Assembly (NCBI GenBank): GCA_001949185.1
Contig: BDGG01000010.1
Span: 1,063,773 to 1,127,772 of the forward strand
DNA: 64,000 nt
Direction: 5' to 3'
From: Ramazzottius varieornatus
Taxonomy: Eukaryota; Tardigrada; Eutardigrada; Parachela; Ramazzottiidae
Shown: in pieces, positions 1-12,500 of the stretch
Numbering within the stretch: position 1 is the first letter of the stretch
Layout of the letters: every line of letters begins with the position of its first letter
Translations under genes and position numbers: made by a program
The notes under the pieces: model-generated
Database searches by the model: none
What the model was told of the DNA's origin: nothing
Seen by the model: only the letters and a program-made list of their open reading frames with translations

Positions 1-168
1 AAATTCTGACTTCATGACGTCACACGACCAGTTTCTGTTCCCATACAACGTTCTTTGTGTTAAAATGCCGCCGGGCCGTGCTGCTAAGACTTTTGTCCAT
101 GCCAAGACTTAGGCCAGGCGCGTATAGTTCAGCTAGGTCATGCTTGTCTTACGCTTGTCTCTCCCCAG

Positions 169-1339
169 CTACAAGCTGAGCTGAAGCGGCTGGAGGTCCT
201 TAAAGCTCAGAACATCAAGAAGTTTATAGAGGAAGTGCGACAGGACATTCTGGAGCTGTATGAAAAATGTTTCAGCTCGGCCATGGATCGGGAAGATTTC
301 AGCAAAGAAATGTCTTCCAGTGAGAAGTTTCGTGAAATTTTCACAGTGAATTCATTCAGCAAAGCGTGAGCTGAGTGGTATTAATCAAGATGAATGTTCG
401 TAGCTCGATTGGATGAGGAACTGCTACAGAAGCACGAACAGCATTACCAACGACTTGTAGCTCACTTCGAAAAGAATGAAGACTTCTTCAAGAAGATCCG
501 AAAGCGGGAGGAAGTATGGAAGAAAAAGATGGAGATCGACGTAAGCCAGTCTGCTTTCTTTTCCCTTCACTTTCTTTGTCGGTCAACAAAGGTGCTGATC
601 TGTCATGATGATCTAGGAAAAGGAAAACGATCCTTCGCGGTTCAAGAATCGTGGTGGGCAAATGTTACAGCATCAGCAAGAGAAGGCGAAGATTGAGCAC
701 GATTTGAAGAAGGTAGGCCAAATTCAAGTTCGGGGATATGAGGTGGAAGCTCGGTAAACAAACTCTACCAGATCACACTCTCAAGCGACGCACGCTTCTA
801 GTCAGATTCACCGACAGCGTGCGCCACTCCAGCAAACGACCTGGTGAAGTACTTTTGCCGAGTTCCCAAGTGCAGACAGAACAAACTTTGGTTGACTTGA
901 ATTTCCTTATGGTACCTCAACGTTGTTTTTCGGTTTAGCTGGATGCCGAACTGGCCAAGAAGTTGGAACAGTGGCTAGCGGACCACGGTGAACCCTTCAC
1001 CATCTTCGGTAACGACTATGCTGTCTTCATCAAGCAGCAGTTTGAGGCTTACAAGATAAAACTTCAACGCGAGAAGGAAGAGCGGAAGCAGGCTAAAGAA
1101 CAGGATAACCAGCCACCAACTGGCGTACTGGGCAAACGAAAGAACGACGCGCGACAGGCCAGTGCCAACAATGGAGGAAGGCCACAGTCAAGAGTGAGTC
1201 CTCCGTTTTTCTCCTCCTGCAGATGGCAGTACAATGCTCTAATGCTTTGCTTGTTCTATAGGAAACACATGGAAGTGCCCAGATCGGCGTTGCCGGCCTG
1301 ATGGAACGCTCACCGAAGACCCAAAGACTTGGTCACTAA
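169..1339 (+). CDS. prc1: PRC1/ASE1/MAP65 family microtubule-bundling protein, 3' part
   Basis: This is the C-terminal 238 residues of a PRC1-type antiparallel microtubule cross-linker, which acts at the spindle midzone in cytokinesis. My splice model is 169-319, 404-540, 617-712, 939-1193 and 1262-1339, and it is in frame throughout. The first exon encodes a helical stretch with LELYEKCF. The third exon carries the family hallmark DPSRFKNRGGQML, followed by LDAELAKKLEQWLADHG and a long basic helix rich in Lys, Arg and Glu. These match the spectrin-like microtubule-binding part of PRC1. The tail is short and basic with SPKTQ, a possible proline-directed phosphosite. An AATAAA signal lies at 1399-1404. 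The N-terminal dimerisation part lies upstream of the window, and 1-168 looks like intron. Confidence 0.88.
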
Positions 1340-1398
1340 AGATGGGAAGGTTTTCTGGGACTTGGATGGAAGGCCGGACAACGAAGCCTCTTCTCCCC

Positions 1399-1404
1399 AA
1401 TAAA
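1399..1404 (+). terminator. Polyadenylation signal of the PRC1 gene
   Basis: A canonical AATAAA lies 60 bp after the stop codon of the PRC1-like gene. Confidence 0.6.
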
Positions 1405-2503
1405 CTCACGTACCGATTTTCTTGTAGTGCTATCGTAAATCTTATTTGCTCTCCCTGCCACTATATTGTTTCCCTACATTATCTTTATAACGTTCCCAGT
1501 TTTTTTCGATCTGCGCTTTAAGTTAGGTTCCTTGTATCGTTTAAAACATTTCAATTTGTATCCAATGCGTTATTTCGTTTTCTGTCTTCTAGGTGCAAGG
1601 AACTTTGCATATTGTTTTGAAGATAATACCTGCTTACAAAGAATTCAAGAAGAAATCCCTTCCTGTTCTCGTAGTTTCGTAAAAGCATCAGACCTCTCAA
1701 GGCTTCGGCATAGCATGTAAGATTTCAGAGTCTATGGCGTAAGTTTTTTCTCATTGTGCAAAATAGGCCAGTGAATATTCCGGAGTAATAATAAGTCCAC
1801 TTTCTTCTGGGTTTTTTCGTAGGTGAGGGATCGAGGTATGACTTCGCCGAGAAGCTTGTAAGGTACAAAGAGTGATTGTTGGTTCTTCTCGCCGTAAAGC
1901 TTACGATTGGTCATTTCGGTGTGTTTTTACTACGCAGGACTGACCGCGTTATTCTGTTCGCCCAGCTCGGCCATTGGAATGGCTGATCAGTTCTGTTGGA
2001 CCGCATCTTTTGCGGGCTTTACGCATAAGAAGTAGTGGCAAGTAGGCATTGTTGTGTGTCGTTGTGTAGTCCGCAGAGCTAGCTGTGTGTGCCGTATATG
2101 GAAACTGCTGAAGGTGCTTTGATCATACAGTGATCTTTCGATGGCTGACTACCTTTCTTCGTGCCGTTGCACACACGAAGAAAACACGCACATAGTCAAT
2201 CGCCTATACGTACCACGGTGACTAGTGTCCGCGGTACCGTAACGAGGCGGCATAATTACCTTCTCTTTTGCCTGCTTTCTGTGATGATGAAAGACGCAAA
2301 AGTCTGGCTGGCTACTCAACTGCTTCTCAGCTGACCCGCCCAGTAGAATATTTCAGAAAATAATCACAAAGTGGCGGAGGCGGAGAAGTGAGTGTTGTTG
2401 GTGCAGCTAGAAGTTCCTGGTTCCCTTTATACCTCACCGGCGTTACCTGTTTGTTTTGCTCATCTGTTTTCATTTATGACTGACGCTTCGTCGAGTGTTG
2501 CAG
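1405..2503. other. Intergenic, nothing recognised
   Basis: The stretch is AT-rich after the PRC1 poly(A) signal. The open frames here are short and look like chance. I see no repeat of the families found elsewhere. Confidence 0.5.
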
Positions 2504-2992
2504 GCAACAAAGGCGACGCTATGGGATCATGACTTGGAAACTTTCGGCTGGGAAAAGGCTTCACTGACTTTCCTCGGAACATCACCGATGCTGAATTCCT
2601 CCTGAAGGACCTGGAGAAAACTGGAATACTGTGGAATATCGTCTACTTCATTGGCGAACCCGGCAAAGACTTTGGGCAGGTATGTCTTGCGTCATCTTTT
2701 TCTTTTAATAAGTAGTTGCAATTACCGGGGAGGCAATGGGAAAGGCCTGAAAGACTGCTTGATATCGCATGAGGAAATCTCGAACCGGTATGTAATCAAT
2801 ATCGACTTTTAGAGCTGGGCCAATACCAACAACAAGGGAAGGGCAGCCTTTCGGATGACAGTTCTCGGCAAAACGCAGCACGAACTCTGGTTAATGGAAC
2901 AATATATTCCGATCTGTATCTCGATCATGAATTCGGTGTTTCATAATTATGGACGTTTTGTCAGCACGACGAACTTCCATAAACTTCACTGA
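2504..2992 (+). CDS. Unrecognised two-exon open reading frame
   Basis: Two open segments join in frame across a good intron. The first (about 2504-2679) ends in GGGCAG before a GTATGT donor. The second (2813-2992) follows an AG acceptor and ends at a TGA. The joined C-terminal part reads through GFTDFPRNITDAEFLLKDLE, then EPGKDFGQSWANTNNKGR, and ends in STTNFHKLH. It has one N-glycosylation sequon (NIT) and no family I recognise. No start codon is clear. In the first exon a second frame (LWDHDLETFGWEKA) is open just upstream of the chosen one, so a frameshift or an unseen 5' exon is possible. It may be an orphan gene or a decayed one. Confidence 0.35.
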
Positions 2993-3016
2993 TAACTGCA
3001 AATAATACTACAGCAC

Positions 3017-3115
3017 TCAGATCTTTTCCTAAGTGGCGCACGCATTCAGTTAACAAGAGTGAGAACGTGCGTCACTTGAGATAGCAATCTGGGTGAAATC
3101 ATTTACCGGCGTCCC
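3017..3115. repeat. Foldback element, copy 1
   Basis: The copy has AAGTGGCGCACGC, a loop, then a diverged GAACGTGCGTCACTTG arm, outer arms near CAGATC and GATCTG-like sequence, and a terminal remnant ACCGGCGTCCCA. It is intergenic. Confidence 0.7.
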
Positions 3116-3231
3116 ATATTGGATGGAAACCAGGAACCAGTAGAGAGTTCGAAATACTTATACAGATGAAATATACTGCAGCTGGCCTTTCACAAGACTG
3201 TGGTCGGGGAGTTTGGATGCGACGAGTCTTA

Positions 3232-3385
3232 CTGTAGTGGTACCAAATTATCGCGCACTGAACCACGTGACGAGTCATCGCTGCCCAGCGTGATCAGATG
3301 TTATTGGTTTAGCCTCGCTGACTCTCACCCGGGCATCATTTACTGTTCACGTGGTTGCGTGCGCGATAATTTGGTAGCACTACAG
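3232..3385 (+). mobile_element. TA-flanked MITE, copy 1 (Tc1/mariner-like)
   Basis: This is a 154-bp element with terminal inverted repeats of about 36 bp, starting CTGTAGTGGTACCAAATTAT and ending with its complement. It is flanked by TA on both sides, the target duplication of Tc1/mariner transposons. A second copy lies in the opposite orientation at 24068-24223. There is no coding capacity. Confidence 0.8.
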
Positions 3386-3389
3386 TAGT

Positions 3390-5821
3390 TGAACTTCCAA
3401 TCCGTCGACCCCTCTTTCGGTAGTTTAGTCAGGTTGTCTGCTCGAAGATGAGTCAGTCGCGAAAAAAATTATAATCGAGGCTGCGGAACTTATTATATTG
3501 TAGTTTTTTGGTCACGGCTTGATGCTTCGACAGACGAGACTGCCATTTTTATGACTCACCTGACAGTTCGGTGATTGAACGAAAGTTCTCTTTTCAGAGT
3601 TAAGAACCCGCATTGCACTCTACCTGTTTCGTCCGGTGGTTCTTGGCCAAAGGAATAGTCTGATTTCTTCAAGTCTAATCAAGGTAGCGAGAAGATGTAC
3701 CGATATGCAATGTAGCAAAGGGATTATGGCAAAGAGCGTGGGCTAGACACTTTTGACGCCGGGGGTAATTGCTGGCCTCAATGAAGTCTTTGCCGAGGTG
3801 AACGGTTTTGCATAAATTATGGAAAGCGATGGTCGCTTGCGAACTGCCACTCTGCAGTTCGCAACTTCGCATGCAGGAACCTGCCGTTGAATACGGAAGG
3901 TTAAGGGCCTCGACGGGGTGTCGCTCTAAACGATGCGTTAATTTCGACCAAAATGTGTATTCTCGTCAATGCTTGACGACGTCTGCTTAGATAAACAACC
4001 CAACAGTTCATCAAGACGATAAGTCAAAAGCCACATGGTCAAATTTGCAATGATGATTCGATCTACAGCTCCGATTTTCTGTATTGACAACTTCCGCGAG
4101 ACAGCGTTACCTGTTATTTTTTACTCGAAATCTTATAATGTTATCTGGTTCAAAATGTTTCGTTTAATGATCTGAATTATGAGTTGATCACAAAAGATAA
4201 TCAAGAATAGATTTTCTGGTTCTTGTCTTTTCTTGTAAACGAAAGTGCGCGGCGTGACCTTTCTTGTCCTACTGCATATACGTGGCGGTCATATACTGAA
4301 GGGTTGACCTAAAGAAATTATATTGCGGTGTAGAGTTTGATTGCTACGACCGGTGAGACGGGGATCTTCAAAGTTTGTTTTGCGATTAAATGCTTCTTTT
4401 TGTCGACATCGAACATGTCTGCAGTGGTTGTAAAGTTGAGGAGAATAACACCGGCAAAAACTCGAAGGCGCACTGGAACGTGACGGTTGTTCACTCTGCG
4501 TAACCTTGATAGGGCCGTTTAATTGAAATCGATGCGTAAACTTTCTTCGACTGGTCATGCCCTAATTTCTTGCTTCTTCTCGCCCCCACAAAAAACCCTC
4601 ACTTTTCTCTAAGTCGTTAATTGTTTCATTCAAAAAGGCAGCAAACAGCAACAATTAAGGGCGGGCCTTTTTGATGCTTTTATACAGTGTAGACACGTGC
4701 CGCGGAAATCTCATGTTGGCTTTATCGTTTTCGACAAATGCAGTACGAGTACCACCATTTCAGTTTTCGTTCTGTGTTTAGTAAAATTCTGGTAGTCCTG
4801 GTCCTAACTGCCAATTCGCTTAGGGATTTTCATGTGGGTTGCTCTAACCGCTCCTTGCAGAATGCAGCGGCTTTTTCCAACTTTTCTGTTATATTGATAT
4901 GAGTTTTTGACGTGGTATTCTCAGCTCCGAAAGTCCGTATGTCTCATCATGCAAAACTTATATAGGCGTTTATACAATTTTCTGCCATGGTTCGCATCGT
5001 AAAGTGTGGTTCGACCGTTCAAGTTCCGCACAACGACGGCAACAGGTGGATATGAATAACTTCCGAAATGACTAGCAAGGTTTCTTCTTATCGAATTTAC
5101 GGCATGGCTAGCAGGATGAACCTGAAAGGTCCCTGGTCCACTCTGTACGAACTGTAGGTGCAGGAGTTCTTCACACACGTCTCCCACTGGCCACGAACCC
5201 AACGCAATACTGTAATGGGACCTGGAAAAATGAGCTGAACCAGATCGTTATTTCCAGTGGCGCACGTTTTTAGTGTTACTGGTTGGAAGTATGCGCTACT
5301 TGGGAGAACGATCTGGTTCGCATCATTTTTTCATAACTCTGCATTTCTATCCGCACTAGACAGATGCTTTGGACTGAGTTTCACTGATTCGTGAACGAGC
5401 AGAACAGTATATCCGGGCAAAACCTAGACAGGAGCTTGCGATATTACAGGGCGTGAGCAGTCATAAAAACCGGAATTTAATGGCTGCATAATAGGTGGGT
5501 TACAAACTGGCGATTATTTTAGCGTACGAGTATTTCTGGCCCAGACATCGTTTTTAACAAGGCAACTCATTAATATTGATAATTGTTATGCGTCAGAATT
5601 TTGCCTTCCTCGGAGAAGCCGTACATTAGAACAATCATTACTTCCGCTGAACATTTATGATTGCAAAGCTTTTCTTTTGTTGAGCGGCTGGCTTTTTTAG
5701 GTCAACAAAACAGCGTCATGTAGCTCTTTATGATAGTCACCATTTTGACAGATGGTTACCATGAAGTAACAGGGGGCATATTTGGCCAGCGAATTAACGC
5801 TTCCTTTCTTTCTTCTTGCAG
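3390..5821. other. Intergenic region and 5' flank of the EGF-ZP gene
   Basis: No supported gene is visible. A 5' untranslated exon of the EGF-ZP gene must lie somewhere here, because a splice acceptor (TTCTTGCAG) stands just before its start codon. Apart from one foldback element at 5236-5325 I see nothing else. Confidence 0.5.
5236..5325. repeat. Foldback element, copy 2
   Basis: Arms AACCAGATCGTTATTTCCA and CCAGTGGCGCACG fold on GCGCTACTTGGGAGAACGAT and CTGGTT. It is intergenic. Confidence 0.75.
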
Positions 5822-5827
5822 AAGAGC

Positions 5828-6569
5828 ATGAGGCCACCCAAACTGGTTCCGCCCGACACAAGCATGTCTCGGAGTGTCCTGGCTTGCTGGATCCTCATGC
5901 TGATCTCCTTTTCTCCTGTAAGTTTCCGAATCTTGTTCGGCCTGTTGTATCTTTGAGAAGAAAGCCTAAGCACCGGTCAAAATCCCGTAGAAAAATGGCA
6001 AAGCACGGTAGATGTGGCATGGTTTTCGACCACTTAAATTATCCGGAAGCACATCCAGGAAAATATCTCGTTCAGATTCACGAAAAACCACCATTAAACT
6101 CTAATGGGATGCGGGTCGACGAATTGAACATGATCAGTAGTGCCGTACTTGTTCCTTGTTATTGTTCGGAAGTGTGCGCCACTTGGTAAAGCGCTCATGT
6201 TCAGGTCGTTTGTTGGGGTCCAACATGACTTATTTCATTAGCACAAAAATCTGTTTGTGCGATGAAGTGTCGAGCCAGTCGAGAAGGTCTCTGACCCGGC
6301 TTTTCTTCGACAGGCGTTTGCAAGACAGCGGAAGGACTTGCCGCGGTCCGTTGTGCCTGCCTCATATGCATACGGCTCTTCATACCCCATAAAGCTGCCC
6401 AAGAGTTCGCGGGAGATATTTGTTGTTAATTTCGAGCTGGGATTTTTTGCGTGCCAATTGAATGTCTCTTCGGACTTCCTTGAGGTCTACAGTCTTTCTC
6501 GGTTGTGTGACGGAACTCGTGACTGCTTTAGCGGGACGGACGAGAACCGTGACTATGTTCCTTGTTCGA
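5828..6569 (+). other. Signal peptide and degenerate LDL-receptor class A module of the EGF-ZP protein
   Basis: Exon 1 is 5828-5917 and exon 2 is 6314-6569. The LDL-A core is [15 protein letters not shown] followed by PC. Only four cysteines are visible where a complete module has six. The acidic calcium-binding residues near DGTRDC and GTDE are kept. Confidence 0.65.
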
Positions 6570-9500
6570 GTAAGTGAAATTCTTTCAATAGAATACTTTT
6601 AGATTCTGAAATCTGTGAGCCGGAACGTGTGATAACAGACAGAGACAGTCTTACACCGTATACTGATGCGTTTCCTCCTTTTTCCTAATTAAAGGTGAAT
6701 GTTCGTCCAAATGTGCACATGGTGTTTGCTTAGCCTCGTCAACCAAATCCGAATGCTTCTGCGATGATGGATACTCGTCGTGCGATTGCTCGACGCCAGG
6801 TAAGAATGCTTCACCCGTCGTGCTTATGACGACGCCCCTTAAAACACAATAGATATCATCATTGGCATAATCGCTATCACAAGGTCAACTACTTTCTCTC
6901 GTAAACTGTTCAAAGACTTTCTCGACCTTTCCGAATTTGAATTAAAAAAGACAGGTGAAAATTCCAGAAAATTAGCCAGGAAGTTCAACTATTGATGTGC
7001 GTGTCTTTTAGCCGTCAACGAATGCAAATATCGGCCCTGTGATATTTTCGCCAAATGCACCAACACCCTCGACTCGTACTACTGTACTTGCCTTCCGGGT
7101 TTTGCCGGTGATGGAAAAACATGCACAGGTATAAAGTCTTCCGATGTCCTTACAGCTAGTCGGAGTTTTCCATCCTTAAAAGTCCATTATCATCCTTTTT
7201 CCAGATATCGATGAATGTGCGAACCCTCAGACGGCTTCAACGTGTGTGGCGAATGCCGAATGTTGCAATGTTCCCGGAAGTTACTTATGTCGATGCTTGC
7301 CGGGCTTCCGCGGAGACGGCCGACAACAATGTGTTGGTAAGTTTTGGGGCATTTCATGCAGATGACAGAGATATGAGCGCAGTTGAACCATTGATTTTGT
7401 AATTTCTGTCTGTAGATATCAACGAGTGCGTGGAAGGAAATCCTTGTCCGTCGGGCTCGCAGTGCCAGAACACAGCCGGAAGTTACACTTGCAGTTGCCT
7501 ACTTGGATTTACCTTTGACACAAGGAAAGGCCAATGCGTTGGTAAGCTTCAGATTCACTTATCTGAAACCCTCGCTCAAACCCAGCACGGTAGTATTACT
7601 GTTGTAGACATCAACGAATGTATTGTCGTTGGTTGTGCGGCTGGAGCCATGTGTAAGAACTACGACGGTGGCTACGACTGCTCATGTCAAGATGCTTCCG
7701 TCGACGCTTACGATACTCGAGCGGCTTGCAACGCTAGGGAGATTGCTCCGTATCCCAGATCGACCTTCCCCTCATGTAAGTTGTCAATTTCTCTACCAAG
7801 TCTGCGTTGTGTCTTTTTCATGGCAGTATTTAAATTAATTTCGCTCTTCTATCCTGTAGACAATGATGCCTGCCTTTGCGGACCTGGAGCCATTTGCGTC
7901 ATGCGAGGTCTCCAAACGCAATGCATCTGTCCCCCGGGAACCTTCGGTGAACCCTCCAACCAGAGAACCGGCTGTATTCCCAGTGAGCTTTTACCAAAAA
8001 CTTATAAACGGAATCTGACCACATCATAGCCTTCAACGAATAATAAGCTTTTCATCGTAGGTTATCCTGTTGTCTGTAACCCAAGCGTCTGTACCGGCAA
8101 CGCAGTCTGTCAAGGCATGCAGTGCGTGTGTGCTTTGGGATTCCAAGGAACGCCACCAAACTGCGTGGATATTAATGAATGCGCGGACACACCTTGTGCC
8201 GCCAACGCTCAGTGCCTAAACACACCTGGTAGCTACCGATGTCAGTGTCCGGGAAACCTCCGCGCCAAGAACCCTTTCAACCCACAAGATGGCTGTATCG
8301 GGGCATGCGAAATGAAGAAGTGTGGGCGTGGAGCGCTCTGTGTGGAACGTCAACCTGGTATCGCCTACTGTCAATGCCCAGCTGGTTACGCTGGAATACC
8401 AGAAATTGAATGCTGTAAGTCTATTCACCGATATAATTATTCTGAACAAAATCATCCGTCTAACGAGTTTTGTCTTTTATCATAGTGCTTGTTGAGTGTC
8501 CGGAGAACCCGCAAGAAGTCTGTGGAAGGAATGCACTGTGTAATGTGAACGAAGGTCAACGCGTATGCAGTTGCATACCGGGTTTCCGAGGAAGTCCACC
8601 GAACCAACAATGCATCGGTGAGGCAAACAATCACTTCGTTCATAATTTCGTTAGGCTCTCCAGGTTTACCGAATACGAGGTTGTTTCTAGATATCAACGA
8701 ATGTGTGGAAAATCCTTGCGCGAAAGGAGCCAACTGCGCGAACACCATCGGAAGTTACACTTGCACATGTCCGGCTAACACGATTATAGGGAATGCCTAT
8801 AGCCGACGAGACAGCTGCCGAAGTAAGGCTCTGATTTTCACTTCCAAGAAAATTTCAGCTTGGCTCTGTGGACTTGTTTCTTCTGGATCATTCATGTTGC
8901 TTATGAAGCTCTATTTTTCAGCTTGCCCGGACGGTTCTTCCCCCATCAGTGCGACGCAGTGTGGAAGAGTCAGCGAATGTCTCGTTGGAGCTCCATGCGG
9001 ACCGAACGGCCAGTGTGTGGACACTGATGACGGCCATGTTTGCCAATGTCAACCAGGCTTCACCACGATCAATGGGCGTTGCGTCGGTAAGAAACCTAGT
9101 CAACTCTCTTCGATTTTCAACTAGGCGACAGTTGGTTAAGATTATTCTTATTCTGGTTAGATATTAATGAGTGCGCGAACAAGCCTTGCGCACAAGGAGC
9201 CGTCTGCGAAAACAGTCCCGGAAGTTACTCCTGCCGTTGTCCAAATGGATTCTCGAACAAGCTAGCTTTCGACCGCACCTCAACCTGCTCCCGAGAAACT
9301 ATTACTGTCGTCGACACTGGAACTCCCTGCGATGACTGGACTTGCTGGAAAGCTGGGTCCTGCACGTTCGACAAAGGAGACGACTCTTGCTACTGCAAGG
9401 ATGGGTTCGACGGCACACCCGACACCAGCTGCGGTAAGTTCAGCGGGATACAGACGTTGTAAGATTAGATGAAATAATTTCACTGATTAATTGTTGAACT

Positions 9501-12500
9501 TGGCAGTGCCTCAACGGGTGGTACTCCCTCCTACTCCACCTCTTACTGTCGTTACCTATCCTCCGCCCGAGATTGACAAGAGCGTCATTTGTCTGTATGA
9601 CCGATGTCGATGCGCACCAGGCTTTCAAGGACGCCCGCCGAACTGCGCTCGTAAGATTACCAGGAAGTCACAGTATGCCGATTGAACTCAATGCACGTCT
9701 TTTTTTATAGGTATCAACGAGTGCGTAGAGAACCCTTGTCGGCCAGGAACTTGCTCTGTGGCTTCTCCCGGCAAGATCGTCTGTACCTGTCCTCGGGGCT
9801 ATGAGTCGCAGAATGGTCGCTGTGTTAGTGTCAACGAGTGCGCCTCGTCAAGATCACCTTGCGCTCCCGGTAGCTGTATCCCTACCCCAGGCTCTTACAA
9901 GTGCGTCTGTCCGAACAACTACAAGAGCATTAACGGGAAGTGCGTGGAAGTTAACGAGTGTCAGGATAACCCGGACGTCTGCTCTCCCGGAAACTGCATC
10001 TCTCAATCGGGAACCTATCGGTGCGAATGTCCGGCTGGATTCTACTTCACTGACGGAATATGTGGCGGTAAGTTCAGTTGAGTTGAGAGATGGTTCAACA
10101 CACCACATCTCAAAATTGAATTTCATACACCTGCATACATGTTACTGCTTGGATAAAGTGATAAAATGTATGGAGGTACTTGACGAGTTGGGATAAATTT
10201 TTCATGTCGATCATGTACTTGCGTACGCAAGTGCACTGCTATCTGTATGCCGATCCGTGAAAGTCCTGGTCATCTTGACTCATTCTTGTTCTTATTTGTT
10301 CCAGATGTGAACGAATGCTCATTCAATCCGTGTACGCCCGGTACCTGCAACAACCTGGTCGGGTCCTACGAATGTGCCTGTCCCAGAGGATACAGTCAAG
10401 TCAGCGGTCAGTGCGTCTCGGTGGACCTTTGCGCAGTCAACCCTTGTGGACCCAGCGGAGTCTGCGTCGGTAAACCCGGAGGTTACCAATGTGCCTGTAT
10501 CAACGGTTACAGTTTTGACGGGAATACCTGCGTCGACGTCAACGAATGCATCGAAAACCCCAACCTATGCCAACCAGGAACCTGCATGAACACCGAAGGC
10601 TCGTATGTTTGCAAATGCCCACGAGGTTTCACTTTCCGAGATGGCGGCTGCAACGGTAAGAGCGAGATAACTCTATCAAATTAGCCCAGCTGTGAAACAA
10701 ACTCGATTAAATCGTTTTCCAGAGTGGCGCATATTCTCAGTGATATCGGCTGAAAGTGTGCGCCGCTTGGGAAACAACCTTGTCGAGTTTGTCTAGCAAG
10801 TTCCCTTGTATTTGTTCTTTATTCTGAAAGTTTCTTGTCGCCTTTTTTGACTGATACCTTGACGTGTTCTGGTTTCTCTTGCAGACATCAACGAATGCGT
10901 TGTCGCTCGTCCATGCGGCATCGGTATGCGCGACTGCGCCAACACAATCGGCTCTTATAGGTGTTCGTGCAAGACTGGCTACCAGTTCAATGGCGTCTCC
11001 TGTGTTGACATCAACGAGTGTTCCATGTCACCGGACGTGTGCCAGCCGGGATTCTGTCGTAACACCGAAGGGTCATACATCTGCCTCTGTCCTGCTGGGT
11101 ACGAGTATTCGGTGTCGAAGGGAGCTTGTGTGGATGTGAACGAGTGTATGCAGCAACCTTGTGCCAAGAACGCGTTGTGTCAGAATACTATCGGCAGCTA
11201 CGAATGCCGATGTCCACCGGAGTTCAAAGTCGGAAGTGCCTTCGATAGCGCTGACGTCTGCTTACGAAGTATGTAAATTTGTCCTGCGCATACCACATCA
11301 ATACTGAAAAGCAGATTAACGAGCAGAAGCTTTGATCGGGCTTTGTGGAACACATGAAAATGCAGGGTGGGTGGGATGGTAAAAAGTCCGAGTCCAGCGA
11401 AGCGCAGTTTCGATGCGAGAAAAACGTAAACCAACTTGAGGAAAGCTTGTCACAAAAGTTGAATAAAGCCACCACTTTTAATGTTTCAACAAAGCCAAAA
11501 TTTCTAATATCTATCAATATTCAAAGTGAAAAGAGATGCTACTTTGAGTATTCACTACGGTTTCCATTCCTTTTTAGTTAACGCATGTGAGACAATGCAA
11601 TGCCCGGATCATTCCGTCTGCATCCTAGACACCAACGTTCCACGCTGCATCTGCGCTGACGGTTTCATCGGCACACCTGGAAACTGCCGCCCATCCCGGT
11701 GCCAGATGATCACCTGTGGCCAGTACTCCACCTGTCTTCCCGTCTCCGAAGGTGGCGTTGCCTGCATGTGCAACGAAGGTTTCCGCCTGATTATGAACGC
11801 CAATAACGCTGCCGTCTGCGTCGACATCAACGAGTGCGCCGACACACCCAACATCTGTGCGAACGGCCAGTGCCAGAACACGCTCGGGTCCTACCAATGC
11901 TCCTGCCGACCAGGCTTCACCTTCAACGGTGTCAGTTGTCAGGACATTGATGAATGTTCGATGCCGGATACTTGCTCGAACGTTCCCGGGTCGCTGTGTT
12001 TGAATACGCTAGGGAGCTTTGAGTGTAGGTGTCCGACAGGGTTGGTGTTGCAGAATGGCCAGTGCTCCTTCCTGAAGATGTGCGAGCAGTCTTCACCGTG
12101 TGGGAATGGCCAGTGTATGGATGTCCCGCAAAGTTACAGGTGTTCATGCCCGAATGGCTTCCAGTTCGTCAACGGAACGTGTGTGGCGGTTAACCAGTGC
12201 GTCCTTCTGAATCCTTGTGGACCCGGAGCGACTTGTCAAGATTTGGGAGGAAGATACACGTGCTTCTGTCCGAAAGGCTTCGCTTTTGATGATCTAACCT
12301 GCGTCGGTAAGACCTTCCGCTACGTTTTCATAGTTGAGAAAATTATTTGAGCGCCTGGCAGGATTGTTTTCTGAGTTGGCGCACGCTGTCAGCCAATAAT
12401 ACTGGTAGCATCCGCCACTTTAGACGACAATCCTGTCAAGTTCAGCTCTCACATGTTACAATGGGTCTTCTTGGCTTTGTAGATGTGAATGAGTGCGTGA

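Noticed and set aside
5782-6189. 135-codon plus-strand frame overlapping the start of the EGF-ZP gene
   Set aside because: It is a shadow frame. The overlapping frame has the ATG, a clear signal peptide and a GTAAGT donor, and the longer frame runs through the intron and a foldback element.
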